Of a stretch of 64,000 bases of DNA, positions 54,114-63,132 are shown one piece after another. Positions within the stretch are counted from its first letter, which is position 1. Each line of letters begins with the position of its first letter. The position numbers were made by a program, and so were the translations under genes. Under the pieces are notes generated by a model, which searched no databases, was not told the DNA's origin, and was given only the letters and a program-made list of their open reading frames with translations. This stretch comes from JBDTSW01 sp963797835 (GTDB taxonomy: Bacteria > Actinomycetota > Thermoleophilia > Solirubrobacterales > 70-9): positions 1-64,000 of the forward strand of contig CAWCRN010000019.1 of the NCBI GenBank assembly GCA_963797835.1, given 5' to 3'.

Positions 54114-55258
54114 AGGTCCGGCGCGTCGGGGTCGCCGGCGCCGGCACGATGGGCGCCGGGATCGCCCAGGTCGCGGCGCTCGGCGGGTTCGAGACACGGC
54201 TGCACGACCCCGACCCGGAGGCGCTCGAGCGCGGCACCGAGCGCCTGGGGAAGGCGCTGGCCAAGGGGGCAGCCAAGGGGCTCTGGGACGGCGCGGAGGC
54301 CGAGGCCGCCCGGGCGCGGGTCGCTCCCGCGGCCGTGCTCGGCGACCTCGCGGGCTGCGAGCTCGTGATCGAGGCCTGCCCCGAGGACCTGACCCTCAAG
54401 CGTGATCTCTTCGCCCGCCTCGCGGAGATCTGCGGGCCGGGCGCCGTCCTCGCGACCAACACCTCGTCGCTGCCGGTCGGCGAGATCGCCGGCGGCCTCC
54501 CCCACCCCGAGCGCATCTGCGGGATGCACTTCTTCAACCCGCCGGCCCTGATGAAGCTGGTCGAGGTGGTGGCCACCGACGACTCGGGGGAGGAACCCCT
54601 CGCGGCGGTCGAGGCGGTGGCGCGGGCGATGGCGCGCGAGCCCGTGCGGTGCACCGACTCTCCCGGGTTCATCGTCAACCGCTGCAACCGCCCCTTCGCG
54701 CTGGAGTCGCTTCGCATCCTCGACGAGGGCATCGCGACACACGAGGAGATCGACGCCGTGGTCCGGGAGGACGGCGGGTATCCCATGGGGCCGTTTGAAT
54801 TGATGGACCTGATCGGGATCGACGTCAACCTCGAGGTCGCGCGCTCCTTCTACCGCCAGCGCCCCGAGCCCCGCTGGCAGCCGCACGAGATCCAGGAGCG
54901 GATGGTGGCCTCGGGCCGGCTGGGCCGCAAGTCCGGCCGCGGCTTCTACGAGTACGGGGAGGGCGCCCCACCCCGCGCGGCGGTGCTGCCCGCTGACGCC
55001 ATCCGCCGCGAGATCCTGGAGCGAGTGGTGTCGCAGCTCGCCAACGAGGCCGCCTTCGCGGCCGGCGAGGGCGTGGCCGCCCCGGCGGAGATCGACGCTG
55101 CGATGCGGCTTGGGCTGAACCACCCCCGCGGCCCGTTCGAGTGGGTCGAGCGGCTCGGCGCCGCGCACGTCGTCGCGACCCTGGACGGCCTCCGTTCGTC
55201 GACCGGCGATGAGCGCTACGGGACCGCCCCACTGCTGCGGGAGCAGGCGCGAGCCTAG
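54110..55258 (+). CDS. 3-hydroxyacyl-CoA dehydrogenase
   Basis: 382 aa. The NAD loop GVAGAGTMGAGIAQVAALGG, ATNTSSLPVGEIAGGLPHPE RICGMHFFNPP (with the catalytic His), then CTDSPGFIVNRCNRP and two copies of the C-terminal domain, YPMGPFELMDLIGIDV and a second copy with GLNHPRGPFEWVERLG. The double C-terminal domain fits hydroxybutyryl/acyl-CoA dehydrogenases of the PaaH type. GTG overlaps the cupin stop. The end overlaps the convergent EamA gene by 4 bp. Confidence 0.93.
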   Translation: MKVRRVGVAGAGTMGAGIAQVAALGGFETRLHDPDPEALERGTERLGKALAKGAAKGLWDGAEAEAARARVAPAAVLGDLAGCELVIEACPEDLTLKRDLFARLAEICGPGAVLATNTSSLPVGEIAGGLPHPERICGMHFFNPPALMKLVEVVATDDSGEEPLAAVEAVARAMAREPVRCTDSPGFIVNRCNRPFALESLRILDEGIATHEEIDAVVREDGGYPMGPFELMDLIGIDVNLEVARSFYRQRPEPRWQPHEIQERMVASGRLGRKSGRGFYEYGEGAPPRAAVLPADAIRREILERVVSQLANEAAFAAGEGVAAPAEIDAAMRLGLNHPRGPFEWVERLGAAHVVATLDGLRSSTGDERYGTAPLLREQARA

Positions 55259-56181
55259 GGCGCAGGCGCGGGCTCCGCCGCCACCGCTTCCGGCGGCCGT
55301 GACACCGTCCGGGCTCGCCACGGCAGCCTGCCCTCCGCCGCAAGCCAGGAGCCCGCGAGGATCAGCGCCAGCCCCACCAGCGTCACGGCCGTGACCGCCT
55401 CGTCGAGGAGCAGCGCGCCGTAGAGCACCGCGAACCCGGGGATCAGGTAGGCGACGATCAGGGTGCGTGCCGGCCCGACCGTCGCGAAGAGCTCGTAGTA
55501 GATCGCGAAGGCGAGCCCGGTGCCCAGGACCCCGAGCGCGACCACGGCGAGCAGGGGGCCGGCGGCGGGAGCGGCCGACGGGACCGACGCGATCGCAGCC
55601 GGCGTGAGCCACACCGCGCTGCCGGTCATCACCGCCGCCGCGACGCCGAGCGGCTGGTAGTCGCCGAAGCGGTGCTTGATGATGAACCCGCCAACGGCGT
55701 ACCCGAGCCCGGCCAGGACCACGGCGAGGCCGCCCAGCAACGCCAGCGCCGAGCCGTCGAGGTCGAGGCCGAGCAGCACCACCACGCCGACGAACCCGAG
55801 GATCACGCCGACGAGCCGCAGGCCGGACGACCGCTCCTCGTGGTCCACCCAGACGGCGAGCACCGCGCCGAAGATGGGCGCGGTCGTCATCAGGATCCCC
55901 GCGAGCGACGAGGTGATCTCCTGCTGGCCGGCGGCGATCAACAGGAAGGGACCGGCGACCTGGACGGCCGCCAGCACCATGATCCCGGGCAGCCTCTCGC
56001 GTAGCCCGGAGAGGGCACCGGACGCGTGCGCGAACGCCATTAGGACGATGGCGGCCAGCGCGATGCGCGTCCACGCGAGCAGTCCCGGCGCGAGATCGCG
56101 GAGCCCGATCTCGATCAGGAGGAAGCTCGCGCCCCAGATCGCGCCGAGGACGATCAGCAAAGACCAGGCGCGACGATCCAT
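55255..56181 (-). CDS. EamA/DMT-family transporter
   Basis: 308 aa, ten membrane helices in two EamA repeats. LLIVLGAIWGASFLLIEIGL is typical for the N-terminus, QQEITSSLAGILMTTAPIFG is in the loop, and PARTLIVAYLIPGFAVLYGA LLLDEAVT in the second repeat matches the family. Metabolite exporter of unknown substrate. Convergent with the hydroxyacyl-CoA dehydrogenase. Confidence 0.88.
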   Translation of the reverse strand: MDRRAWSLLIVLGAIWGASFLLIEIGLRDLAPGLLAWTRIALAAIVLMAFAHASGALSGLRERLPGIMVLAAVQVAGPFLLIAAGQQEITSSLAGILMTTAPIFGAVLAVWVDHEERSSGLRLVGVILGFVGVVVLLGLDLDGSALALLGGLAVVLAGLGYAVGGFIIKHRFGDYQPLGVAAAVMTGSAVWLTPAAIASVPSAAPAAGPLLAVVALGVLGTGLAFAIYYELFATVGPARTLIVAYLIPGFAVLYGALLLDEAVTAVTLVGLALILAGSWLAAEGRLPWRARTVSRPPEAVAAEPAPAP

Positions 56182-56229
56182 CCCTACGAGGGTACGGACG
56201 CCACAGCCTGTCGGCGATACGGAGTTCTT

Positions 56230-57354
56230 CTAGCCGCTATCAGGCCGGCGGATCGTGCCCGAGTTGATGCCCCCGTACGAGAACGTGGGCACGACGGGCC
56301 ATTGGCGCTTCCAGCTCGCCAGCTCCGACGAAGGGAACACGCAGGCGAAGCGGGGATCGCGGGGGTGCGGATCCGCGAGCGCCTTCTCCTTGATCATCGA
56401 GTCGTACTGGTCGATCGAGTCCTCGAGGGTGTTCGAGTTGAGGATCACCTCGCGGCCGAAGAACTCGGCGGTCTTGCGCACGCCTGGGATCTTCGAGAGG
56501 TGCGGGTGCCAGGAGTCGGCGGCGACGCCGTTCTCCGACGAGAGCCACACCCCCTCGGCCGTGTTGACGCAGAGGGAGTGGTTGCCGTCGGTGTGGCCCG
56601 GGGTCCAGACCAGCGCGACGCCCTTGCCCAGCTCGACGTCGCCCTCCACGAGCACGATGTCGTCCGTGATCAGGTCCTTGATCCCGTCCTCCACGTACCA
56701 CGCCCACTGCATTGGGTGCAGCGAGCCGAACGTGTCCCACTCCTTGCGCTGCGCGATCAGCTTGGCGTTCGGGAAGAGCGGCGGACGGGGGGAAGCCTCG
56801 CCCGCGATCGGCTCGGTCGTGCCGAGCACGAAGCGGAGGTCCTGGACGTGGAGGTGGTCGAAGCTCACGAAATCGACGTCCTCCGGCCGCAGCCCCGCCT
56901 TCGCCAGCGCCCCCTCGGGCTGGTTCCAGATCGTGGCCAGCACCTTGTAGGAGAGGAACTCGCCGAGGCGTTCGATCTGCTGCGCGTAATAGGGCGCCTC
57001 GGCGGCGCCCTCGGGAACGGTGGGCTCGTAGGCGAGCGTTCGCAGCCTTCCCTCGAAGTCCTCGAACTGGACGACCTGGAGGCGGTTGATGATGTTCACG
57101 TAGGGGTTCGGCCCCTTGGCGGCGCCGCCGAAGGCGAACTTGAGCGGGTAGCCGGCGGAGGCGATGTCCACGGTGCGGACGCCGGACGCTCGGTTCTCCG
57201 GCGTCGCGAACCGCGCGCGGAACTCCGCCGCCGCCTCGCGGATCGCCGCCGGGCGCTCGCCGCGCGGCCAGGTGGCGTTGGCCTCGTCGAACTCGTGGAA
57301 GGGCCGCAGCCCGATGCTCTCGATGCTTACGTCAGGTGCCTCGACCACGGCCAT
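56230..57354 (-). CDS. MBL-fold metallohydrolase
   Basis: 374 aa. Zinc ligands: FDHLHVQD (HxHxxD) at about residue 185 and TPGHTDGNHS, with WLSSENGVAADSWHPHLSK after it. A 150-residue N-terminal region (NPYVNIINRLQVVQFEDFEG) precedes the lactamase core. ATG 57354 has AAGGAG 12 bp upstream. The family hydrolyses esters, lactones or thioesters; the substrate is not apparent. No clear operon partner. Confidence 0.85.
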   Translation of the reverse strand: MAVVEAPDVSIESIGLRPFHEFDEANATWPRGERPAAIREAAAEFRARFATPENRASGVRTVDIASAGYPLKFAFGGAAKGPNPYVNIINRLQVVQFEDFEGRLRTLAYEPTVPEGAAEAPYYAQQIERLGEFLSYKVLATIWNQPEGALAKAGLRPEDVDFVSFDHLHVQDLRFVLGTTEPIAGEASPRPPLFPNAKLIAQRKEWDTFGSLHPMQWAWYVEDGIKDLITDDIVLVEGDVELGKGVALVWTPGHTDGNHSLCVNTAEGVWLSSENGVAADSWHPHLSKIPGVRKTAEFFGREVILNSNTLEDSIDQYDSMIKEKALADPHPRDPRFACVFPSSELASWKRQWPVVPTFSYGGINSGTIRRPDSG

Positions 57355-57422
57355 CTTGCACTCGCGCTCCTTGGTGGGGTTCGCGGGCAATGGTACGCTC
57401 GCCGCGCAGGGGACCGGAAGGC

Positions 57423-58315
57423 ATGGACGTCGGCACGCGCATCCGCATCGCATTGGCCTCGGGGGTGGGGGCCCTCGCCGCGGGCGCGATCGCGCTGGCA
57501 GGGACCGTCGAGGCGGGCGACCCGCTGTTGCTTCCCGACCTGAGGACAGTGTCCCCCGGGGCGAACGCGCTGGACCTGCGCGTGGGCAACAAGGCCGGGC
57601 AGACCGTCCTGCGCGTCTCGAACGTCGTCGCCAACTCAGGCGAGGGCCCGATGGAGATCTACTCGAGCCCCGCCACCGCCACCGGCGGGCCCGGCGGCGA
57701 CACCGACTGCACCGAGGGCGAATACTCCGAGCCCGTCGGCGCCGACCGCGACGCGAACCAGCGGATCTACGAGGACACCACCGGGACGCCGGCGGGTTAT
57801 CAGCCGGGCGAGGACGAGGTCGCGCAGACGCCTAAGGTCGGCTGCTTCGAGTACCACGCCGCCCACGGCCACTGGCACTTCCAGGACTTCGCCCAGTTCC
57901 GGCTCGAGACCGCCGCCGGCGATCCGATCCCGGGGATCGAGCCGTCCCGGAAGATCGGGTTCTGCGTGTTCGACAACCAGCATCCGTTCCCCGGCGGAAG
58001 CAGCCCCCCCAGCCCCATCTACTCCGGCAACGGCTGCAACCAGGGCGACGACGAGAACGGCCCCGAGCAGATGGGCCTCTCAGTCGGGTGGGGTGATCTC
58101 TACAGCTACTCGCTGCCCGGCCAGCGCATAGACATAACCGGCGTGACCCGTGGCACCTACTGCCTCGTCTCGGTGGCCAACCCTCCGGACCCGCCGCAGC
58201 CGCCCCCATTCCGCTCGGAGGTAGAGGAGTCGGACGAGAACAACAACGACCGGCGGAAGCTCGTCCGGATCAACCCCGCCAAGGACAAGGCGAAGTTCCC
58301 CGGCGGGACTGCTAG
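57423..58315 (+). CDS. lysyl-oxidase-like secreted protein
   Basis: About 295 aa. An N-terminal signal segment (ALASGVGALAAGAIALAGTV) is followed by the lysyl-oxidase-type core with the copper motif GHWHFQDFAQFRLE and GFCVFDNQHPFPG, then QRIDITGVTRGTYCLVSVAN and SDENNNDRRK. The frame runs on past 58315 into the antisense of the next gene. A +2 shift near 58290 would end it at a TAG shared (CTAG) with the convergent amidase. End uncertain. Confidence 0.82.
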
Positions 58316-58694
58316 GACCCGACCTCGCTCCGGCGTCGTACTGCGCGAGCGGCCGCTCGACGTCGAAGGGCCGGCCTCCGTCCTCGAACTCGATCCCGAT
58401 CGTGAACAGGTTGGGGTTCGCGTCGCGTTCCCGGACGATGCGAGCGGTGGGGTCCAACACGCGCCCGGCGTGACGTGCGGTGTCGCCCTCGTCGACGAGC
58501 TGCGCGACCCGCCCGTCCAGGCCGACGAGGTAGTGCGCGCACGCCCCGCTCTCGGTCCGCGAGAACCAGTCCAGAGTCCCGCCCCAGCTGCCGACGTTGG
58601 TGTGGACGACGACGGCGAGTGGCCGGTGGCCCTCCCGTCCCGGGATCGAGTTCGGCGTGGAGTGGCGTTCGAGGAGCGGCTCGGGCGCGCCCAT
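58312..58694 (-). CDS. N-acetylmuramoyl-L-alanine amidase (Amidase_2), truncated
   Basis: About 127 aa of an amidase_2 domain: PLAVVVHTNVGSWGGTLDWF (first zinc His), GACAHYLVGLDGRVAQLVDE, GDTARHAGRV and ANPNLFTIGIEFEDGG. The C-terminal part with the last zinc ligand (a GHxxxxPGxKxDPG-type motif) is missing, because the gene runs into the lysyl-oxidase end at CTAG. It is therefore probably a truncated, inactive remnant, or joined by a frame break. ATG 58694 is chosen after the trxB stop, with a GGTAG upstream. Confidence 0.7.
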
Positions 58695-58720
58695 CCGGCT
58701 ACCTGCCCGGCCCGGGTCTC

Positions 58721-59740
58721 CTAGGCGCTCGCCGCAGCCTTGGGCGGCGGCGCGACCTCGACCGGCTCGCCGCCCTTGCGCCAGTGAGCCTCGGGCGACG
58801 GCGGGGTGTCGCGCAGGTACCACTCGGCGTCGAGCGCGCCCATGCAGCCCGTGCCGGCCGCGGTGACCGCCTGGCGATAGGTGTGATCGACCAGGTCGCC
58901 GACCGCGAGAACACCGGCGAGGTTGGTGCGGGTGGAGTCGGGCTGGGTGACGACGTAGCCGTTCTCGTCGGTCTCGACGACGCCCTGGACGAGCTCGGAG
59001 CGGGGCACATGGCCGATGGCGACGAAGGCGCCTCCGACCTCGAGCTCCTCGGCCTCGCCGGTCTCGGCGTTCTTCAGCCGCACGCTCTGCAGCTTGCCGT
59101 CCTCGCCGGCGACGAACTCCTCCGGGACGAACGGCGTCTTGAAGCTGATGTTGTCGCGCTCGGCGGCGCGGTCGAACATGATCTTCGAGGCCCTGAACTC
59201 GGGGCGGCGATGGACGACCTTGAGGTCGTCGGCGAACTTGGAGATGAAGATCGAGTCCTCCATCGCCGAGTCGCCGCCGCCGACCACGACCACGTCCTCG
59301 CCCTTGAAGAAGGCGCCGTCGCACACGCCGCAGGTGGAGACGCCGCGCCCGGCCAGCTCCATCTCACCGGGGATGCCGAGCCGGCGTGGCTCGGCGCCCA
59401 TGGCGAGGATCACGGTCTTCGCGAGGTGCTCCTCGTCGCCGATCATGACCCTGTGGACGTCGCCGTCGGTGAGCTCGAGAGACGTGGCGTCATCGGTGAT
59501 GAAGCGGGTGCCGAAGCGCTCAGCCTGGGCCCGGAACTCGTTCATCATCTGGGGGCCCATGATCCCGTCGGGGTAGCCCGGATAGTTCTCGACGTCGGTG
59601 GTGTTCTGGAGCTGTCCACCCCACTGGAAGCCCTCGATCATGAGCGGCTCGAGGTTGGCGCGCGAGGTGTAGAGCGCCGCCGTGTAGCCGGCGGGGCCGC
59701 CGCCCACGATGATCACGTTCTCGATCTTCCGCTCGCTCAT
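58721..59740 (-). CDS. trxB: thioredoxin reductase
   Basis: 339 aa. VIIVGGGPAGYTAALYTSRA binds FAD. The redox motif CGVCDG in VSTCGVCDGAFFKGEDVVVV is the active disulfide. GGGDSAMEDSIFISKFAD binds NADPH, and GVLAVGDLVDHTYRQAVTAA closes the FAD site. A 20-residue Pro/Lys-rich tail follows. ATG 59740 has GAGGAG upstream. Reduces thioredoxin in the cytoplasm. Confidence 0.95.
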   Translation of the reverse strand: MSERKIENVIIVGGGPAGYTAALYTSRANLEPLMIEGFQWGGQLQNTTDVENYPGYPDGIMGPQMMNEFRAQAERFGTRFITDDATSLELTDGDVHRVMIGDEEHLAKTVILAMGAEPRRLGIPGEMELAGRGVSTCGVCDGAFFKGEDVVVVGGGDSAMEDSIFISKFADDLKVVHRRPEFRASKIMFDRAAERDNISFKTPFVPEEFVAGEDGKLQSVRLKNAETGEAEELEVGGAFVAIGHVPRSELVQGVVETDENGYVVTQPDSTRTNLAGVLAVGDLVDHTYRQAVTAAGTGCMGALDAEWYLRDTPPSPEAHWRKGGEPVEVAPPPKAAASA

Positions 59741-59824
59741 CTCGTTCGCTCCTCGTTCTCCCGGATGCCCACTGCCCCCCACTACATCAGGTGGGTCGGC
59801 GCGGGTGTCCGATCGCTACAGACA

Positions 59825-61049
59825 TCATACTTTACTTTCTGAAGTAATGGAAGAGGGGGCCGGGGTCACGGAGCCCGGCAGCGACTCGGCCGCGTCGCTG
59901 CCCACGGCGGTCCGTTCGCGCTCGTCCTGCCAGCGGGCGACCGTCCGGCGCAACTGGAAGAAGGCGACGATCCCGGGCGGGATCGGCAGCCAGAAGGCGA
60001 TCAGGCGGTAGACGAGGATCGCCGCGAAGACCTCGCTGCCGGGGAGGCCGAAGAGGACGAAGGTGCCGATCATCCCCGCGTCGACGGCGCCGACCCCGCC
60101 GGGAACGAAGGGGATCAGGTTCGCGACCATGCCCACGAAGAAGCCCTGGACGACCACGGAAAGGGGCACGCTGACGTCGAAGGCGTGGAACGCCGCCCAG
60201 AGGATGCCGATGTTGGCCGCCCAGAAGCCGATGGCGCCCGCGATCGCGAGGCCGCCCCGCGAGGGCTCGCGGACGAAGGCGATCGCAGTGCGGGTGCCGC
60301 TGGCGAGCGACGCCGGCACGCTCGCCAGGCGCTGGACCATCCCGGTGAAGCGGTAGCCCCTCGAGAACGCCCGCATCCTCCGCTCGAGGTCCTGGGGCAA
60401 CAGGGCGATCAGCAGGAAGACCACGATCACGGCGCCCGCGATCGCGGCGGGCACGACCGTGAGGCCGGGCGGGTTGGGCCCGTTGAACACCCCGGTGCGC
60501 AGGAGGATCCCGTTGATGACCACGGTGAGCATGTAGACGGCGTAGAGCAGGACCAGGAAGGCGACCATCCGGCGGGCGCTCTGGCGCCTGGGCATCCCTG
60601 CCTTCCGAAGTGCCCAGTAGGTGAGGACGATCCCCCCGGCGCCGCCGGCCGAGAACAACCGCGTCGCCGCCAGGCCCGCCATCGTGATCTGGTAGCTCTC
60701 GCTCCAGGTCAGCCGCAGGGCGCTGTCGCTGATGACACCGCGGAACAGTGCCACGTAGGAGCCGAACGCGAGCACGTTGAACGCGAGGGCGACCGTGATC
60801 CAGACCCAGTCGGCGCGGCCGAGCTTCTCGCACCGCGTCCTCGAGGCCGAGGATGCTGGGGAACAGCAGGTAGATCCCGACCACCAGGAGCAGCACGACC
60901 AGCCCGGTCTGTGCCAGGCGCTTGGGGTCGGTGAAGAACGAGGGCTCTCCCTCGTCCTCCTCCTCTTCGTCCGAAGGCCCGGAGCCGTCCACCTGCGGTC
61001 CCGAGACCTGCCCCCCATCGTCCGGATGCTCTTCGCCGGGACGGGCCAT
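59825..61049 (-). CDS. lysylphosphatidylglycerol synthase TM region / UPF0104-type membrane protein, one frame break
   Basis: About 408 aa. An acidic N-terminus (GPSDEEEEDEGEPSFF) precedes seven or more helices. LAFGSYVALFRGVISDSALR, GLAATRLFSAGGAGGIVLTY and LIPFVPGGVGAVDAGMIGTF VLFGLP match the flippase-like (AglD/LPG synthase TM) family. The break near 60831 (gtgcgagaagctcgg) joins GLEDAV to EKLGRADWVW. Probably moves lipids or lipid-linked groups. ATG 61049. Confidence 0.8.
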
Positions 61050-61096
61050 ATGGGTACCTATCCTCGCAGGCGTCACCGATCGATCCTCCCTCGGCC

Positions 61097-62092
61097 CTAC
61101 CCGTTCGCGAGCCGCTCGAGACGCTGGAGCACCCGATTCACGCGGTGCACCGTGGGCTCGGCGAGCGGCTCGCCGCGGCGCACCGCGACCACCAGCGCGG
61201 TGCCGGCGAGCAGGTCGGTGACGTAGTGCTCCCCCAGGTAGACGAGGGCGAACCCGAGGGTGACCGCATAGGCCCAGCCGGCGGCGCCCGGCACGGTGCC
61301 GCTCTCGGCCAGGAGCAGGGCCGACATCAGCGACGTGGCGAAGTGCAGCGAGGGCATCGCCGCCCACGGGTTACCGCCCAGCGACTCGTAGAGCCTCGGC
61401 CAGACACGCGGGCCCCAGACCTGCTCGCCCACGTCCACCATCAGGCGACGGAGCTCCGGCGCCTCCTGCCCATCGGCCGCCCGGTCGAGCTCCTCGTCGA
61501 CGTAGCCCTCCTCCGCGGCCCACCACGGCGGCGCGGTCGGGACCAGGAAGTAGAGGGCGCAGCCGATGTCGTAGGTGGCGGCGAGCTGGCGCGCGGCGCG
61601 GGGGAAGCGGTCCGGATCGCGCGCGAGGACGTAGAGCAGGGAGGCGTGGGGCTGGAAGAACCAGGCCCAGTGGACGGCAGATAGCACCCGGTCGAGGCTC
61701 GTGGCCTCGCCCGGGCGCGAGAGCGCCCGCTGGAGGCGGACGTTGGGCAGCTCGCCCGCCCCGAGCACGCGATCGACCAGGATCGGGTAGCGGATCCGAA
61801 GGCGGCGCCGGAGGGCCTCGGGATCGTCGTAGGGGAGCTCGTGGGCCATCGCGAAGCCCCACATCTGAAGCGTGAAGAGCGCGACGTCGCGCGCGGGCGT
61901 CCGCGGGCGCAGCACCGCCAGCGACATCGGCCCCGCGACCACGGCCGCGGTCGTGACCGCGGCGGGCACGTTCCAGCGCCGGCGCATGATCGGCACGACC
62001 ACCGACGCCGCGAGCACCGCGACCGCCCCCGCGCGGACGGCCAGGCGGGCGGCAGGGCTGGGCGGCTTTCGCCGAGACGGGGACCAGCGCAC
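61097..62092 (-). CDS. PAP2-superfamily phosphatase
   Basis: 331 aa with about six helices. The phosphatase signature is split as NPWAAMPSLHFATSLMSALL and GEHYVTDLLAGTALVVAVRR, corresponding to the (PSxH) and (xxxHxxxD) motifs. Membrane phosphatidic-acid or lipid diphosphate phosphatase. GTG 62092 lies about 10 bases after a TATACT -10 on this strand, so its mRNA is probably leaderless. It shares a 27-bp divergent intergenic region with the epimerase-like gene. Confidence 0.85.
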   Translation of the reverse strand: MRWSPSRRKPPSPAARLAVRAGAVAVLAASVVVPIMRRRWNVPAAVTTAAVVAGPMSLAVLRPRTPARDVALFTLQMWGFAMAHELPYDDPEALRRRLRIRYPILVDRVLGAGELPNVRLQRALSRPGEATSLDRVLSAVHWAWFFQPHASLLYVLARDPDRFPRAARQLAATYDIGCALYFLVPTAPPWWAAEEGYVDEELDRAADGQEAPELRRLMVDVGEQVWGPRVWPRLYESLGGNPWAAMPSLHFATSLMSALLLAESGTVPGAAGWAYAVTLGFALVYLGEHYVTDLLAGTALVVAVRRGEPLAEPTVHRVNRVLQRLERLANG

Positions 62093-62119
62093 GAGACGGG
62101 CGAGTATAAGAATGGGCCG
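62093..62119. promoter_or_regulatory. symmetric divergent leaderless promoter region
   Basis: The 27-bp gap contains GAGTATAAGAA: a TATAAG for the rightward gene and, on the other strand, TTATACTC with TATACT for the leftward one. Both start codons lie about 10 bases from these elements, leaving almost no 5' leader. Confidence 0.5.
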
Positions 62120-63108
62120 ATGGCACCGACGGGTCCCTTCGACGGGCAGCGCGCCGCGGTGACGGGCGCGGGCGGGTTCATCGGCGGCGCGGTCTGCACG
62201 GCGCTGGCCGCGAGGGGCGCCCGGGTCGTTGGGATCGACGTCAGCCCCGAGCTGGCACCGGCCGCGCGCGAGGCGGGCGCCGAGCCGGCGGTGGCCGACG
62301 TCACCGACCGGACGGCCATGGACGCTGTACTCGCGGGCGCCGACCTCGTCGTCCACGCCGCCGCGCTCGTGCGCGACTGGGGGACCATGGCCGACTTCGT
62401 CGCGGTCAACGCCCGCGGCAGCGCGGTGGTCCTCGACGCGGCGGAGGCGGCGGGGGCCAAGCGCTGCGTCCAGATCTCCTCCGTGGTCGTCCACGGGTAC
62501 CACGACCCCTCCGAGCAGGACGAGGAGCGCTTCCGCCGCGCCTACGGGATCCCCTACATCGACACCAAGGCCTCGTCCGACCGCCTCGCCTGCCGCCGCG
62601 GAGCCGTCGCGATCCGGCCCGGAGACGTCTACGGCCCCGGCTCGGTGCCCTGGATCGTGCGGGCGCTCGAGCTGGCCCGGGCGGGACGCCTGGCCGTGCC
62701 GTCCCCCGGCGACGGCGTGATGCTTCCGGTCTACATCGACGACCTGGTCGAGGCCGTGCTGCTCGGGCTCGAGAAGGGCAAGCCGGGCCACGCCTACGCC
62801 GCGTGGGAGGGGACCCCGGTGTCGTTCCGCGACTACTTCGACCGGATCGCCGAGATCGCCGGCGGCCCTCCCTGTCGGGTCCTCCCCGCTCCGCTGCTGG
62901 AGGCCCTTGGCGCCGCGGCCGAGGCGTTCGCTCGCCTGCGCTGGCACGTCCCCCGATGTTCACCGCCCGCACCGCCACCTTCGTGGCGCGCCGCGGCACC
63001 GTCTCCACCGAGCGAATCCGCCGCGAGCTGGGCTGGGTGCCGAGGGTTGGCCTCGACGAGGGCCTGGCCCGTTCGGCGGACTGGGCGCGAGCGCAGGGTC
63101 TCGTCTGA
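62120..63108 (+). CDS. NAD-dependent epimerase/dehydratase family protein, one frame break
   Basis: About 329 aa. RAAVTGAGGFIGGAVCTALA binds NAD. VQISSVVVHGYHDPSEQDEE and the YIDTK (Tyr-Lys) active pair are SDR-extended features. AIRPGDVYGPGSVPWIVRAL and GVMLPVYIDDLVEAVLLGLE place it with sugar-epimerase or 3-beta-hydroxysteroid dehydrogenase-like enzymes. After the break near 62950 comes MFTARTATFVARRGTVSTER IRRELGW. Product specificity unknown. Confidence 0.87.
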
Positions 63109-63132
63109 CACGCATAGAATGCTCGCGCCCTG

